A stretch of DNA of 64,000 nucleotides, taken from NCBI GenBank assembly GCA_016709875.1, contig JADJLZ010000021.1:31834-95833 (forward strand), read 5' to 3'. Shown here piece by piece: positions 45,039 through 54,600 of the stretch. Within the stretch, counting starts at the first letter, position 1; every line of letters begins with the position of its first letter. Both the position numbers and the translations under genes were made by a program. This DNA comes from Planctomycetota bacterium. GTDB taxonomy: Bacteria > Planctomycetota > UBA1135 > GCA-002686595. A model generated the notes under the pieces. That model made no database searches, had not been told where the DNA came from, and was given only the letters and a program-made list of their open reading frames with translations.

Positions 45039-45413
45039 TCAGGTCCCCGGATAGCTCTCCCAGCCGGGGTGGCGAGCCTCGACCACGGTGTGGATGCCCC
45101 CTCGGACCAGGAAATCTCCGACCACCGACATCCGGCGTGGGGCGAGCAGGGCCACCAGGTCGCCCAGGATCCGGTTGGTGACCGCCTCGTGAAAGGCGCC
45201 CTCGCCGCGGAAGCTCCACAGGTAGAGCTTGAGGCTCTTGAGCTCGACGCACAGCTTGTCGGGCGTGTAGCGGATCCGCACGGTCGCGAAGTCCGGCTGG
45301 CCGGTCTTGGGGCACAGACAGGTGAACTCCGGGCACTCGAAGCGGATCTCGTAATCGCGCCCGGGTTCGGGGTTGGGGAAGGACTCCAGCGCACGCGTCG
45401 GAACGGTTGTCAT
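45039..45413 (-). CDS. queF: NADPH-dependent 7-cyano-7-deazaguanine reductase
   Basis: QueF reduces preQ0 to preQ1 in queuosine synthesis. The 124-residue protein is the short (YkvM-type) form. It has the catalytic Cys in CPEFTCLCPKTGQPD, and the substrate motif VELKSLKLYLWSFRGEGAFHEAVTNRI (E-S-K-x-Y-x-x-S-F-R, H-E), then VGDFLVRGGIHTVVEAR. The Cys and the downstream Asp (PKTGQPD) are in the right places. No other queuosine genes are next to it. It lies 34 bases after the membrane protein gene on the same strand. Confidence 0.93.
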   Translation of the reverse strand: MTTVPTRALESFPNPEPGRDYEIRFECPEFTCLCPKTGQPDFATVRIRYTPDKLCVELKSLKLYLWSFRGEGAFHEAVTNRILGDLVALLAPRRMSVVGDFLVRGGIHTVVEARHPGWESYPGT

Positions 45414-45447
45414 CGGGCGAGAGCATCGCCGGACGCGGCCTCCCGGG

Positions 45448-47487
45448 TCAACGCCGGCCTCGCACTCGCGCGACGCAGACCTCCCCCACGCGCGCCTCGA
45501 GGCACCATTCGGTGCCGGCCGCGGCCCACCCCTCCTGCGGCAGACGGAATTCGAGCGCGCCGTCGGCGCCGGCGGCTTCTTCGAGCTCGACCTCCTCGAT
45601 CGCGGCGGGGTCGAAGAGCACGAGGCGCCAGCGCAAGCCAGGCAGGCCGCACTCGGTCGGCTGCGTCGGCGCGAGGCGGGCGCGGAAGCTCTCCTGCGCG
45701 ATCGTCGGCGCCTCGGCGAGCTGCGGCTCGACGAGCTCGGGCGCGAGCTCGTACTCGGCGACGGCCGACTCGTTGCCCTCGAGCCAGATGCTGCGCACGC
45801 GCCCGCACAAGAGCCAGTGCGGATCGCGGCCGAGGTCGAAGAGCGCCAGCGCGGTATCACCGTCCTCGATCCACACGCCGTCGAGGCCCGCGCCCAGTGC
45901 GCCCTGGTCGTAGCTCCACGAGAGGTGCGGCCGGCCCTCGTGCGGCGCGTCGGGCCGCAAGCGCGCGCGCACGCAGCGCAGCCAGCGCGGATCGACGTCG
46001 TAGACCAGGTGCTTGCCCGGCTTCTCGCGCCAGGTGAAACGTTCGTCGGCGCGCGCGCGGCGCTGCACGCTGCGCGCGGCGGGCAGCACGTCGGCCAGGA
46101 AGGGCGCCTCGACCGAAGCGCTCGGCTGCAGCACGAAGACCTCGGCAGGAAAGTTCGCGCTAGCGGCCCAGGCGCTGATGCGCGCGGTGTCGAGCAGCAC
46201 GAGCTCGCGCTCGCGCCCCGCCGCGTGCGAGAGCCAGGCACTCGCCGCCCCTCGCGGCAGGAGTTCGAGCCCGCGCTCCACGCGCGGCGGCGCGAGCAGC
46301 ACGAATTCCGCCGCGGGCTCCGGCTTGTGCGCGGCGATCTCCGCGACCAGCCGCTCCAGGCGCTGCGTCGCCGCGGGAAAGGCGTGCACGATCGGCCGGT
46401 CGAGCGCCAGCAGCGCCAGCGCGAGCACCCAGGGAAAAACCGCGCGCTTCCAGCCCGAGTGCGCCGTCGCCGCGCTCGCACAGGCAGCTCCCAGGCACAG
46501 CGCCGGCGCACACAGCCAGCGCAGGCTCGAGAGGTCCGCTCCCGCCGCCGGCATCGAGAGCGGCACGGACGCGAGGCAGCCCACTTCGAGCAGCGCCCAG
46601 GCGAGCGCGAAGCGGCCCCAGGTGCGCGGTGCGCTGCGCGCGGCGACCAGCGCCGGCTGCAGCACGAGCAGCAGCGCTGCCCCGGCGAGCGCCGCGCGAG
46701 CGAGATCCCTCGTCGAGGGGTGCACGGGCACGATCACGCGGCCCAGGCCCGTGAGCGCGCTCGCGAGCGTCGAACCGTCGAGCGGCGGCAGCGCGATCCC
46801 GCGCCCGGAGGCGAACAGCGGACCGATCGTCGCGAGCGCGAAGGCCGCGAGGGTCGAGAGCGTCGTGCGCGAGCGCGCGAGCGCGCTGCGGTGCCGGCGC
46901 GCGACGATCCATTCCAGGATCCCGCACAGCGGCGCCAAGAGCCACGCCTCCGCGCTCGCGAAGCCCGCCGCGAGTGCGAGCGCGAAGCTCGCCGCGAACC
47001 AGCGCTGCTCGCTCTCCTGCCGCGCGCGCAGGAACGCCAGCGCCGCGAGCGCGGCGAAGAGCAGGCCCAGGAGCTCGCCGCGAGCGGCGATGCAGGCGAC
47101 CTCGAGCGCACACCAGGGGTGCAAGGGCAGGAGCACCACCGCCGCGCGCTGTGCCGCGAAGCCGACCTCGTCGCCCAGCCAGGCGCGCAGCGTGCGCCGC
47201 AGCAGCGCGGAGAAGACCAGGCAGGAAAGGAACAGGAAGAGCGCGTTCTCCCCGCGCAACGCGCGCGCAGCAAGATCGGCGGCGGCGCCGGGCGTGCCGA
47301 AGAGCGAGCGCGAGAGCTCGAGCGACGCGTCGCCGAGCACCGAGAGCGTGTGCACCTGCGTGCCGTCGGCGGGAAAGAGCGCCAGATCGGCGCCGACCAG
47401 GCCCGCGCGCCACAGGGGCGCGAGCGCGAAGCCGAGCAGGAGCGCTCCGGCGCCGGCGTGCAGGAGCAAGGATCGTCCGCGCGACAT
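45448..47487 (-). CDS. large polytopic membrane protein, unknown function
   Basis: The 679-residue protein has about ten membrane helices in its first 320 residues (examples LLLHAGAGALLLGFALAPLW, LFLFLSCLVFSALL, LLGLLFAALAALAFL, SLRWLCAPALCLGAACASAATA and VFPWVLALALLALDRPIV), then a soluble C-terminal half of about 330 residues rich in acidic and Trp residues (LVYDVDPRWLRCVRARL, SIWLEGNESAVAEYELAPELV). Loops such as LPLHPWCALEVACIAARGELLGL resemble GT39-like glycosyltransferases, but the usual acidic catalytic pair after helix 1 was not confirmed. Not recognised. Confidence 0.65.
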   Translation of the reverse strand: MSRGRSLLLHAGAGALLLGFALAPLWRAGLVGADLALFPADGTQVHTLSVLGDASLELSRSLFGTPGAAADLAARALRGENALFLFLSCLVFSALLRRTLRAWLGDEVGFAAQRAAVVLLPLHPWCALEVACIAARGELLGLLFAALAALAFLRARQESEQRWFAASFALALAAGFASAEAWLLAPLCGILEWIVARRHRSALARSRTTLSTLAAFALATIGPLFASGRGIALPPLDGSTLASALTGLGRVIVPVHPSTRDLARAALAGAALLLVLQPALVAARSAPRTWGRFALAWALLEVGCLASVPLSMPAAGADLSSLRWLCAPALCLGAACASAATAHSGWKRAVFPWVLALALLALDRPIVHAFPAATQRLERLVAEIAAHKPEPAAEFVLLAPPRVERGLELLPRGAASAWLSHAAGRERELVLLDTARISAWAASANFPAEVFVLQPSASVEAPFLADVLPAARSVQRRARADERFTWREKPGKHLVYDVDPRWLRCVRARLRPDAPHEGRPHLSWSYDQGALGAGLDGVWIEDGDTALALFDLGRDPHWLLCGRVRSIWLEGNESAVAEYELAPELVEPQLAEAPTIAQESFRARLAPTQPTECGLPGLRWRLVLFDPAAIEEVELEEAAGADGALEFRLPQEGWAAAGTEWCLEARVGEVCVARVRGRR

Positions 47488-47531
47488 CGCGGCGGATTCT
47501 AGGCAAGCGCGTGCCCTGCTACACTCCCCGC

Positions 47532-47984
47532 ATGCTCGACACGTTCCTTCCGCTGCTCCAAGCCGCGCACGATCTCGACCTCTCCGACCCCGCCGCGGCA
47601 CGCGCGGAGCTGCAGCGGCGCTTCGATCCGTCCTCCGCCGCCGCCGCCGCGCTGCGCACAGCGCTCCTGCGCCTCTACGAAGAGGGCAAGATCGCCCAGA
47701 ACGGCGCGCTGCCCGTACGTTGGGGTCGCGCCGCCAAGGCCACGCCGGAGACGCTCGAGCAGTCGATCGATGTCGTGGTCATGAACGGCCCCGGTCCGCT
47801 CCACCGCCACCCGCTGGGCGAGGTCAACTACTGCGTCGCCCTGGAAGGCGCGCCGAACTTCGACGGCCAGGAACCGGGCTGGGTCGTCTTTCCGCCGGAA
47901 TCACGCCACGTTCCGACGGTCAGCGCCGGAACCATGTTGATCGTCTACCTCTTGCCCAAGGGCCAGATCGAGTTCATCAAGTAG
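47532..47984 (+). CDS. DUF4863-like cupin-type protein
   Basis: The 150-residue protein has helices at the N terminus and then a cupin-like half with GPGPLHRHPLGEVNYCVALEG and WVVFPPESRHVPTVSAGTMLIVYLLPKGQIEF. His residues in HRHP and SRH could bind metal. This resembles the DUF4863 family, which includes 4-hydroxylaminobenzoate lyase (PnbB); the assignment is by recall of motifs and is moderate. It has its own start at 47532, divergent from the membrane protein gene. Confidence 0.6.
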   Translation: MLDTFLPLLQAAHDLDLSDPAAARAELQRRFDPSSAAAAALRTALLRLYEEGKIAQNGALPVRWGRAAKATPETLEQSIDVVVMNGPGPLHRHPLGEVNYCVALEGAPNFDGQEPGWVVFPPESRHVPTVSAGTMLIVYLLPKGQIEFIK

Positions 47985-48042
47985 AGTTTTCTCGCCTGGG
48001 GGCTCCGGAAGCCGTAGCCCCGTGCCGAAATACCCGACAGCC

Positions 48043-48510
48043 ATGCCCTCCGCCCGCGAACGCCCGCTCTTCGAACGCCTGCTGATGGCGTGCGTGGCGC
48101 TCCTGTTCCTGCTGCAACCGCTGGCGCTCGCGGCCTCGAGTTGCTCGCTGCGCGCGAAGTTGGGCGGGAAGAGCTGCTGCTGCGCGGCGATGCAGAGGGA
48201 CGGCGCGGCGCCGATGAGCTGCTGCGCGAAGTCCGCGCAGGACGCGCCCGCCAAGGCGCCGGCGAAGAAGGGCTGCGATTGCGAGGTGTCGGCTCCCCCG
48301 CTGCTGCCGCCGAGCACGCCGGAGCTGCCGAGCTTCCTGGGCGAGCTGGCGCGCGCGCCCGAATTCCCGAGCGCCTTCACGCTGCAGACCGAACTCGCGC
48401 CGACGAGGTTGCGCGCACACGCACCACCCGGTTTCGCGAGTTGTTTCCACGCGCTGCTGGGAGCCGGCATGGGCCGCGCCCTGGCTTTCGAGAGCAAGCT
48501 GCTCTCCTGA
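48043..48510 (+). CDS. Cys-rich exported protein at the head of a metal-efflux operon
   Basis: The 155-residue protein has a membrane or signal helix (LLMACVALLFLLQPLALAASS) and then Cys clusters GGKSCCCAAMQRD, PMSCCAKSA and KKGCDCEV, with Met nearby. Cys/Met clusters like these bind soft metals (copper, silver). A Pro-rich region and a late FASCFHALLG follow. It is not a known family. GTG at 48022 is an alternative start. Position directly before CusC suggests a role as periplasmic metal scavenger or sensor. Confidence 0.65.
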   Translation: MPSARERPLFERLLMACVALLFLLQPLALAASSCSLRAKLGGKSCCCAAMQRDGAAPMSCCAKSAQDAPAKAPAKKGCDCEVSAPPLLPPSTPELPSFLGELARAPEFPSAFTLQTELAPTRLRAHAPPGFASCFHALLGAGMGRALAFESKLLS

Positions 48511-48597
48511 TTCGTTTCGCACCGCCCCGTCCCGCGCGCAGGCTTGCGCACGGCGGTTGCGGAGCCCGTCGCTCCGCGTTGCGACTGCGAACGAATC

Positions 48598-49941
48598 ATG
48601 CTGCGACTCACTTCCGTATTGCTCTCCCTCGGCGCGCTCGGCCTGGCGGGCTGCGTGCTCGCGCCCAAGGGCCTCGACGAGGAGCGTGACGCGCTCGCGC
48701 ACGAGGACCGCGAGTGGTCCAAGCCGGTCGAGCAGCGCGCGCTGCCCGAGCTCTCGCCCGAGCCCTCGATCGAGGAGCTGCTGCGCCGCGCCGAGTCCGC
48801 CAACCCCGAGCTCGAGCGCGCCTGGCAGGACTGGCGCGGCTCGCTGGCGCACGTCGTCAGCGAGGCGAGCTACCCCGATTCGAGCCTGAACCTCTCGCTC
48901 GAGCAGATGTTCCCCGGCGGCCTCGCCTTCGACCGCACGCGCATCGGGATCGGCTTCGATCCGATGCTGATGCTGCCCGCGAAGGTCGCCGCGCGCGGCA
49001 AGGTCGCGTTCGAGGCCTCGCGCGTGCAAGGCGAGCGCTTCCGCGCCCTGCGCGTCGACCTGCGGCTGCGCGTGCGCGTCGCCTGGGAAGAGCTCTGGCT
49101 GGCGCAGCAGCAGGCGCGCTCGGCCGAGGAGCTCGCCTCGCTTCTCGTCCTGCGCAAGTCGGTCGCGGAGAAGTCGGTCGCGGCGGGCGATTCGCCGCGC
49201 GCATTGCTGCGCCTGGAGTTCGAGGTGCGCCTCAACGACGACGAGATGTACCGCCGGCGCGTCGAAGTGGGCGCGCGCAAGGCGCGCCTCAATGCGCTGC
49301 TCGCGCGCGCGAGCGACGCGCCGCTCGAGGTGCCCTTCGAGGCGCTGCCGACGCGCGATCTGCCCGCCGACGACGCGCAACTGTTCGCCTTCGCCTCGCA
49401 CGCCGATCCGGCGCTCGCGGTGCTGGCGGCCGAGCTCGCCGGGCGCGAGGACGCGCTCGAACTCGCGCGCCGGCGCTTCCTGCCCGACTTCTCGCCCATG
49501 GCCTCGATCACGGGCGATTCCACGCAGTCGCTGGGCCTGGGCATCGGCCTGCCGATCGCGCTGCCCGGCCTGCGCGCCGGCCTCGAGGAAGCGCGCGCGT
49601 CGATCGCGGCGATCATGGCGCAGCAGCGCGGCCGCAAGCTCGACACGGCGGCCGAATTGACCGCGGAGCTGCTCGGTTTCCGCGAGGCCGAGCGCACGCT
49701 CGACTGCTGCGAGAACCTGATCGAGCCGCTGGCGCAGCGCCTCGCGGCGAGCGCCGAGTCGAGCTACGCCGCGGGCAGCCTGCCGCAGCGCGACTGGCTC
49801 GAGAGCCTCGCGATGGTGAGCCGGGCGCGCATCGCCGTCGCGGAGGCGCGCGCCGTGCGCGAAATCGCGCTCGCGCGCATCGAGGCGCTGCTCGGTGGGG
49901 ATCTCGCCGCGGTGAACGAACAGGAGTCTCCTCATGAGTGA
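48598..49941 (+). CDS. CusC/TolC-type outer-membrane efflux protein
   Basis: The 447-residue lipoprotein (signal LSLGALGLAGCVL) has the TolC/OEP pattern of long alpha-hairpins: SIEELLRRAESANPELERAWQDWRGSLAHV, VRVAWEELWLAQQQARSAEELASLLVLRK, FLPDFSPMASITG and the second repeat GFREAERTLDCCENLIEPLAQRLAASAESSYAAGSLPQRDWLES. It forms the outer-membrane channel of a tripartite pump. Its stop overlaps the CusB-type gene by 8 bases. Confidence 0.9.
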   Translation: MLRLTSVLLSLGALGLAGCVLAPKGLDEERDALAHEDREWSKPVEQRALPELSPEPSIEELLRRAESANPELERAWQDWRGSLAHVVSEASYPDSSLNLSLEQMFPGGLAFDRTRIGIGFDPMLMLPAKVAARGKVAFEASRVQGERFRALRVDLRLRVRVAWEELWLAQQQARSAEELASLLVLRKSVAEKSVAAGDSPRALLRLEFEVRLNDDEMYRRRVEVGARKARLNALLARASDAPLEVPFEALPTRDLPADDAQLFAFASHADPALAVLAAELAGREDALELARRRFLPDFSPMASITGDSTQSLGLGIGLPIALPGLRAGLEEARASIAAIMAQQRGRKLDTAAELTAELLGFREAERTLDCCENLIEPLAQRLAASAESSYAAGSLPQRDWLESLAMVSRARIAVAEARAVREIALARIEALLGGDLAAVNEQESPHE

Positions 49942-51679
49942 ATCGCACAAGGGCATCTCCCCCACTCTCGCCATCCTCGCCTGCGCGCTGACGCTCGCGC
50001 TCGGCTGGTGGATGGGACACACACCGAGCGCGAGCACAGCGGTCCAGACGCAGACCACCAAGCAGCTGTGGACCTGCGGCATGCACCCGCAGGTGATCCA
50101 GGACGAGCCCGGGCTGTGCCCGATCTGCCACATGCCGCTCACGCCGCTCTCGGTGGGCGATTCGAGCAGCGCGCAGGTGCTGACGATCGACCCGGTCGTG
50201 GTGCAGAACATGGGTGTGCGCATCGAGAAGGTGCGCCGCGCGCCGCTGGTGAAGAGCGCGCGCTTCGCCGGAAACGTGCTCGAACCCGAGAGCGCGCGGC
50301 GTGAAATCGTCGTGCGCGTGGCGGGCTGGATCCGCGCGCTCGAGGCGGACACGACCGGCATGGACCTCGCCGCGGGCGCGCCGCTGTTCGAACTCGACAG
50401 CCCGGATCTCACGGCCGCGATCGAGGAACTGCTCGCCGCCGCGCGCTCGAAGACCGAGTCGCGCTCCGAGCTCGCACGTCAGGCGGCGCTGAGCGTGCAC
50501 ACGGCGGCACGCCGGCGCCTGGTCTCGCTGGGCCTGGACGAGGCGCAGATCGACCAGTACGAAGCGGCCGGTGTCGCCCCCGCGACCGTGCGCTTCACGA
50601 CCAGCGCCGCCGCGCACCTGCTCCAGCTCGACGCGCGACTGGGCATGCGCGTCGAACCGGGGATGAGCCTGATGACGCTCTCGGATCGGCAGCGGATGTG
50701 GATCGACTTCGCGGTGCCCGAAGGCGACCTCGCCTGGCTCGAGGTGGGCAGCCGCGCGAGCGTGCACATCGCAGCACTCGGAACCAACGTGCTCGAGGGG
50801 GCCGTGACGCTGATCCTGCCGCACCTGGACATGACCACGCGCACCGCCCGCGCACGCATCGAGGTCGAGAACCCGATGCTGCAGCTGCGCGAGGGCATGT
50901 CGGCCGAGGTCAGCGCCAGCGCGCGCATCGAGGAGGCCGCGCTGGTCGTCCCGCGCGAGGCCGTGATCGACACCGGTCCGCGCCAGGTGGCGTTCGTCGC
51001 GCTCGGCGCGGGCCACTTCGAGGCGCGCGACCTCGAGCTCGGCCAGGCCGGGGACGGCGGCGTGGTGGCCGTGCACTCGGGGCTCGCCGAGGGCGAAGAG
51101 GTCGTCGTCAGCGGACAGTTCCTGCTGGATGCCGAAAGCCGCATCCGCGAGGCGATCCGGCGCCACCTCTGGGGCGAGAAGCCCTCGGGCTCGGGCAACG
51201 CGCGCGAGGAGCATCCGGCCAAACCCGCGCTCGAGGGTGCGCAGCAGGAGCGCACCGACGAGTTCTTCCGGCGCTACCTCGAGCTCGCCGAGCGCTTGGG
51301 CGGGAACGCGGTCGAGGCCGAGAAACTCGACCTCGCGCCGTTCGTGCAGGCCGCCGACGCGCTGGCGGGCGCGGGCCAGGGCGAGAGCGAGAGCGAGCCG
51401 CTGGCGCAGTCGATCCGTCTCAAAGCCGAGGGACTCGCGAAGCTGCAGGACGTCGAGCGCCGGCGCGCCTTCGCCGCGCTCTCCGACCTCGTCATCCGCC
51501 TCGCCCAGCGCCAGCCGCCCTCGCACGCGGTTTCGCCACGGCTCTACATCGCGCGCTGCACGATGGCGCCCGGCAGCTGGCTGCAGCGCACCGAATCGAT
51601 CGCCAACCCCTTCTACGCCGACCGCATGAAGACCTGCGGCGAGATCGTGGGCTCGATCGAGTCCGCGACGGAGCGCTGA
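49934..51679 (+). CDS. CusB-type RND adaptor with heavy-metal-binding domain
   Basis: The 581-residue membrane-fusion protein has an N-terminal anchor (LAILACALTLALGWWMGH) and a heavy-metal-binding domain at 45-71 (WTCGMHPQVIQDEPG then LCPICHMPL). Then come the barrel-sandwich, lipoyl and beta-barrel domains of the CzcB/CusB family (MGVRIEKVRRAPLVKSARFAG, AGWIRALEADTTGMDLAAGAPLFELDSP, MTLSDRQRMWIDFAVPE). A long acidic C-terminal tail (about 430-581) is an extra domain that repeats GEIV-like motifs. It connects the RND pump to the outer-membrane channel. Confidence 0.93.
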   Translation: MSESHKGISPTLAILACALTLALGWWMGHTPSASTAVQTQTTKQLWTCGMHPQVIQDEPGLCPICHMPLTPLSVGDSSSAQVLTIDPVVVQNMGVRIEKVRRAPLVKSARFAGNVLEPESARREIVVRVAGWIRALEADTTGMDLAAGAPLFELDSPDLTAAIEELLAAARSKTESRSELARQAALSVHTAARRRLVSLGLDEAQIDQYEAAGVAPATVRFTTSAAAHLLQLDARLGMRVEPGMSLMTLSDRQRMWIDFAVPEGDLAWLEVGSRASVHIAALGTNVLEGAVTLILPHLDMTTRTARARIEVENPMLQLREGMSAEVSASARIEEAALVVPREAVIDTGPRQVAFVALGAGHFEARDLELGQAGDGGVVAVHSGLAEGEEVVVSGQFLLDAESRIREAIRRHLWGEKPSGSGNAREEHPAKPALEGAQQERTDEFFRRYLELAERLGGNAVEAEKLDLAPFVQAADALAGAGQGESESEPLAQSIRLKAEGLAKLQDVERRRAFAALSDLVIRLAQRQPPSHAVSPRLYIARCTMAPGSWLQRTESIANPFYADRMKTCGEIVGSIESATER

Positions 51680-51683
51680 GCCC

Positions 51684-54600
51684 GTGATCGCACGCATCAT
51701 CGAGTGGTCGGTCAAGAACCGCGCGCTGGTCCTGATGCTGACGCTCTTGTGCACGGCCTTCGGGGTCGTGGCGGCGCGCAACATCCGCCTGGACGCGATC
51801 CCGGACCTTTCCGACGTGCAGGTGATCGTCACCACAGAATACCCGGGCCAGAACCCGCAGGTGGTGGACGACCAGGTCACGCTGCCGCTTTCGACAGCGC
51901 TGCTCTCGGTGCCGGGTGCCTCGACCGTGCGCGGCTTCAGCATGTTCGAGCAGAGCTTCGTGTACGTCATCTTCGAGGACGGCACGGATCTGTACTGGGC
52001 GCGCAGCCGCGTGCTCGAGACGCTCTCCTCCGCGCGCGACCGGCTGCCGGCGAGCGTGCAGCCCAAGCTCGGCCCGGACGCGACCGGCGTGGGCTGGGTC
52101 TACCAGTACGCGCTCTACCCGGGCTGGTTCTCACCCGACTATCCGCAGGGATTGTGGCGCGACGAAGAGCAGCAGCGCTGGTACGGCAAGCCCGAGGACG
52201 CGCCCGCGGAGCGGCGCGCGCAGCTCGTGCGCGTGCGCGCCTTCGAGGAACCCGGCCAGTGCCCGATCACGGGCAAGGCGCTCGTCTCCTCGGGCCAGGA
52301 CCTCGCTTCGCTGCGCAGCCTGCAGGACTGGTACCTGCGCTTCCCGCTCGCCGCGGTGCCGGGCGTCGCGGAGGTGGCGCCCATCGGCGGCTTCGTGCGC
52401 CAGTACCAGGTCGTGCTCGATCCCGAGCGGCTGCGCAGCTTCGGGATCCCACTCAACGACGTGGTCATGGGCGTCGAGCGTTCCAACCAGGACATCGGCG
52501 GCTCCGTCGTCGAGCGCTCCGAAACGGAGTTCATGGTGCGCTCGCGCGGCTACGTGCAGGGTGTCGCGGATCTCGAGCGCGTGGTCGTCGGCCGCGGGGC
52601 GGGAGACGTGCCGGTGCTGCTGCGCGATGTCGGCCGGGTCGAGATCGGCGGCGAGTCGCGCCGCGGCGTCTCCGAGCTCGACGGGCGCGGCGAAGCCGTG
52701 GGCGGCGTGATCGTGGCACGCTTCGGCGAGAACGCAGCCAAGGTGATCCGCGACGCCAAGGCGCGCATCTACGAGCTCGAGTCGGGGCTGCCGCCGGGGG
52801 TATTCGTCAAGCCGACCTACGACCGTTCGGCACTGATCGACCGCGCGGTGGGCACGCTCAAAGAGGCGCTGCTCGAGGAGCTGCTCGTCACGGCGCTGAT
52901 CTGCATCGCCTTCCTGCTGCACTTCCGCAGCGCCTTCGTGGCCCTGGTGGTGCTGCCGATCGGATTGCTCGTCTCGGTGCTCCTGATGCAGCAGTTCGGC
53001 ATCAACGCCAACATCATGAGCCTGGGCGGTCTCGCGCTCGCGATCGGCGTGATGGTCGATTCCGGGATCGTGATGATCGAGAACGCGCACCGGCACCTCG
53101 AACTCGAGCGCGAACGCGTCGACGAGGGCGGCAGCGCGCGACCGCAGGTCGAGATCGTGCTCGAGGCGGCCAAGGAGGTCGGGCCGAGCTTGTTCTTCTC
53201 CCTGCTCGTGATCACGGTCGCCTTCCTGCCCATCTTCGTGCTCGGCGACCAGTCCGGGCGCATGTTCAAGCCGCTGGCCTTCACCAAGACCTTCGCCATG
53301 GCAGCGGGTGCGGTCCTGGGCATCACCGTCATCCCCGTGCTGATGGTTTTCTTCGTGCGCGGCAAGATCCCGCGCGAGGACTCGAACCCGCTCAACCGCT
53401 GGACGATGCGCCTGTACGAGCCCTTCTTCCACGCGGTGCTGCGCCATCCCTGGCTGACGCTCGTGACGGTGATCGCGCTGGGCGCCTCGGCCTTCTATCC
53501 GGCGCAGCACCTGGGCTCGGAGTTCATGCCCGCGCTCGACGAGGGCGACCTGCTCTACATGCCCACGACCGAACCCTCGATCAGCGTGGGCAAGGCGCAG
53601 GAGCTGCTGCAGCAGACCGACAAGCTGATCCGCACCGCGCCCGAGGTGAAGAGCGTGCACGGCAAGATCGGCCGTGCCGACAGCGCCACCGATCCCGCAC
53701 CGCTCTCGATGCTCGAGACCGTGGTGCAGCTCGAGACCGATCAGGCCAAGTGGCGCACGCGCAGCCTCGCGCGCTTCTACGACGGCTGGCCGAAATGGCT
53801 CGCCTGGCCCTTCGAGCACAGCTTTTGGCCGGCTGCGCGGCGCATCACGACGCAGGAGCTCGTCTACGGCTGGACTGATCCCGACGGGACGCTGCACCAG
53901 GGGCTCAACACGCTGGTCAGCTTCCCAGGCCTGGCCAACGCCTGGCTGCACCCGATCGACACGCGCATCACGATGCTCTCGACCGGCATCAAGACGCCGG
54001 TCGGCGTCAAGCTCTTCGGGCCGGATCTCGCGCAGCTCGACCAGCTCGCCGGACGCGTCACCTCGATCCTCGGCCAGGTGCACGGCACGACCAGCGCCTA
54101 CGCCGAGCCCATCTTCGGCGGCCACTACCTCGACTTCGACATCGACCGCGAGATCGCGGCGCGCTACGGCCTCACGACGGGCGACGTGCAGGACGTGATC
54201 CAGACCGCGATCGGCGGCATGAACGTCTCCACCACCGTGCAGGGCATCGAGCGCTACCCGATCAACGTGCGCTTCGCGCGTGAACTGCGCGACGAGCCCG
54301 AACAGCTCGCGCGCGTGCTCGTGCCCACGCGCACCCTCGCGCAGATCCCGCTCGGGACGGTGGCGAAGATCGTGCGCCGCGAGGGCGCGCCGATGGTGCG
54401 CAACGAGGACGGCCAGCACACGGCCTGGATCTTCGTCGACGTCTCCGGCCGCGACATCGGCGGCTGGCTGGCGGACGCCAAGGCACGCGTCGAGCGCGAG
54501 GTCGAGCTGCCGCAGGGCTACTCGATCAACTGGGCCGGCCAGTTCCAGCAACTCGAGAAGGCCAACCAGCGCCTGCTGCTGGTGCTGCCCGTGACGCTGG

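Noticed and set aside
45008..45394. Minus-strand 128-codon frame over queF
   Set aside because: It is out of frame with the QueF motifs; the overlapping frame 45039-45413 carries all the conserved residues.
53740..53960. Second insertion in the CusA-type pump, around FYDGWPKWLAWPFEHSFW
   Set aside because: A longer version of this loop is common in CzcA/CusA-type pumps of many bacteria, so it is not unusual.
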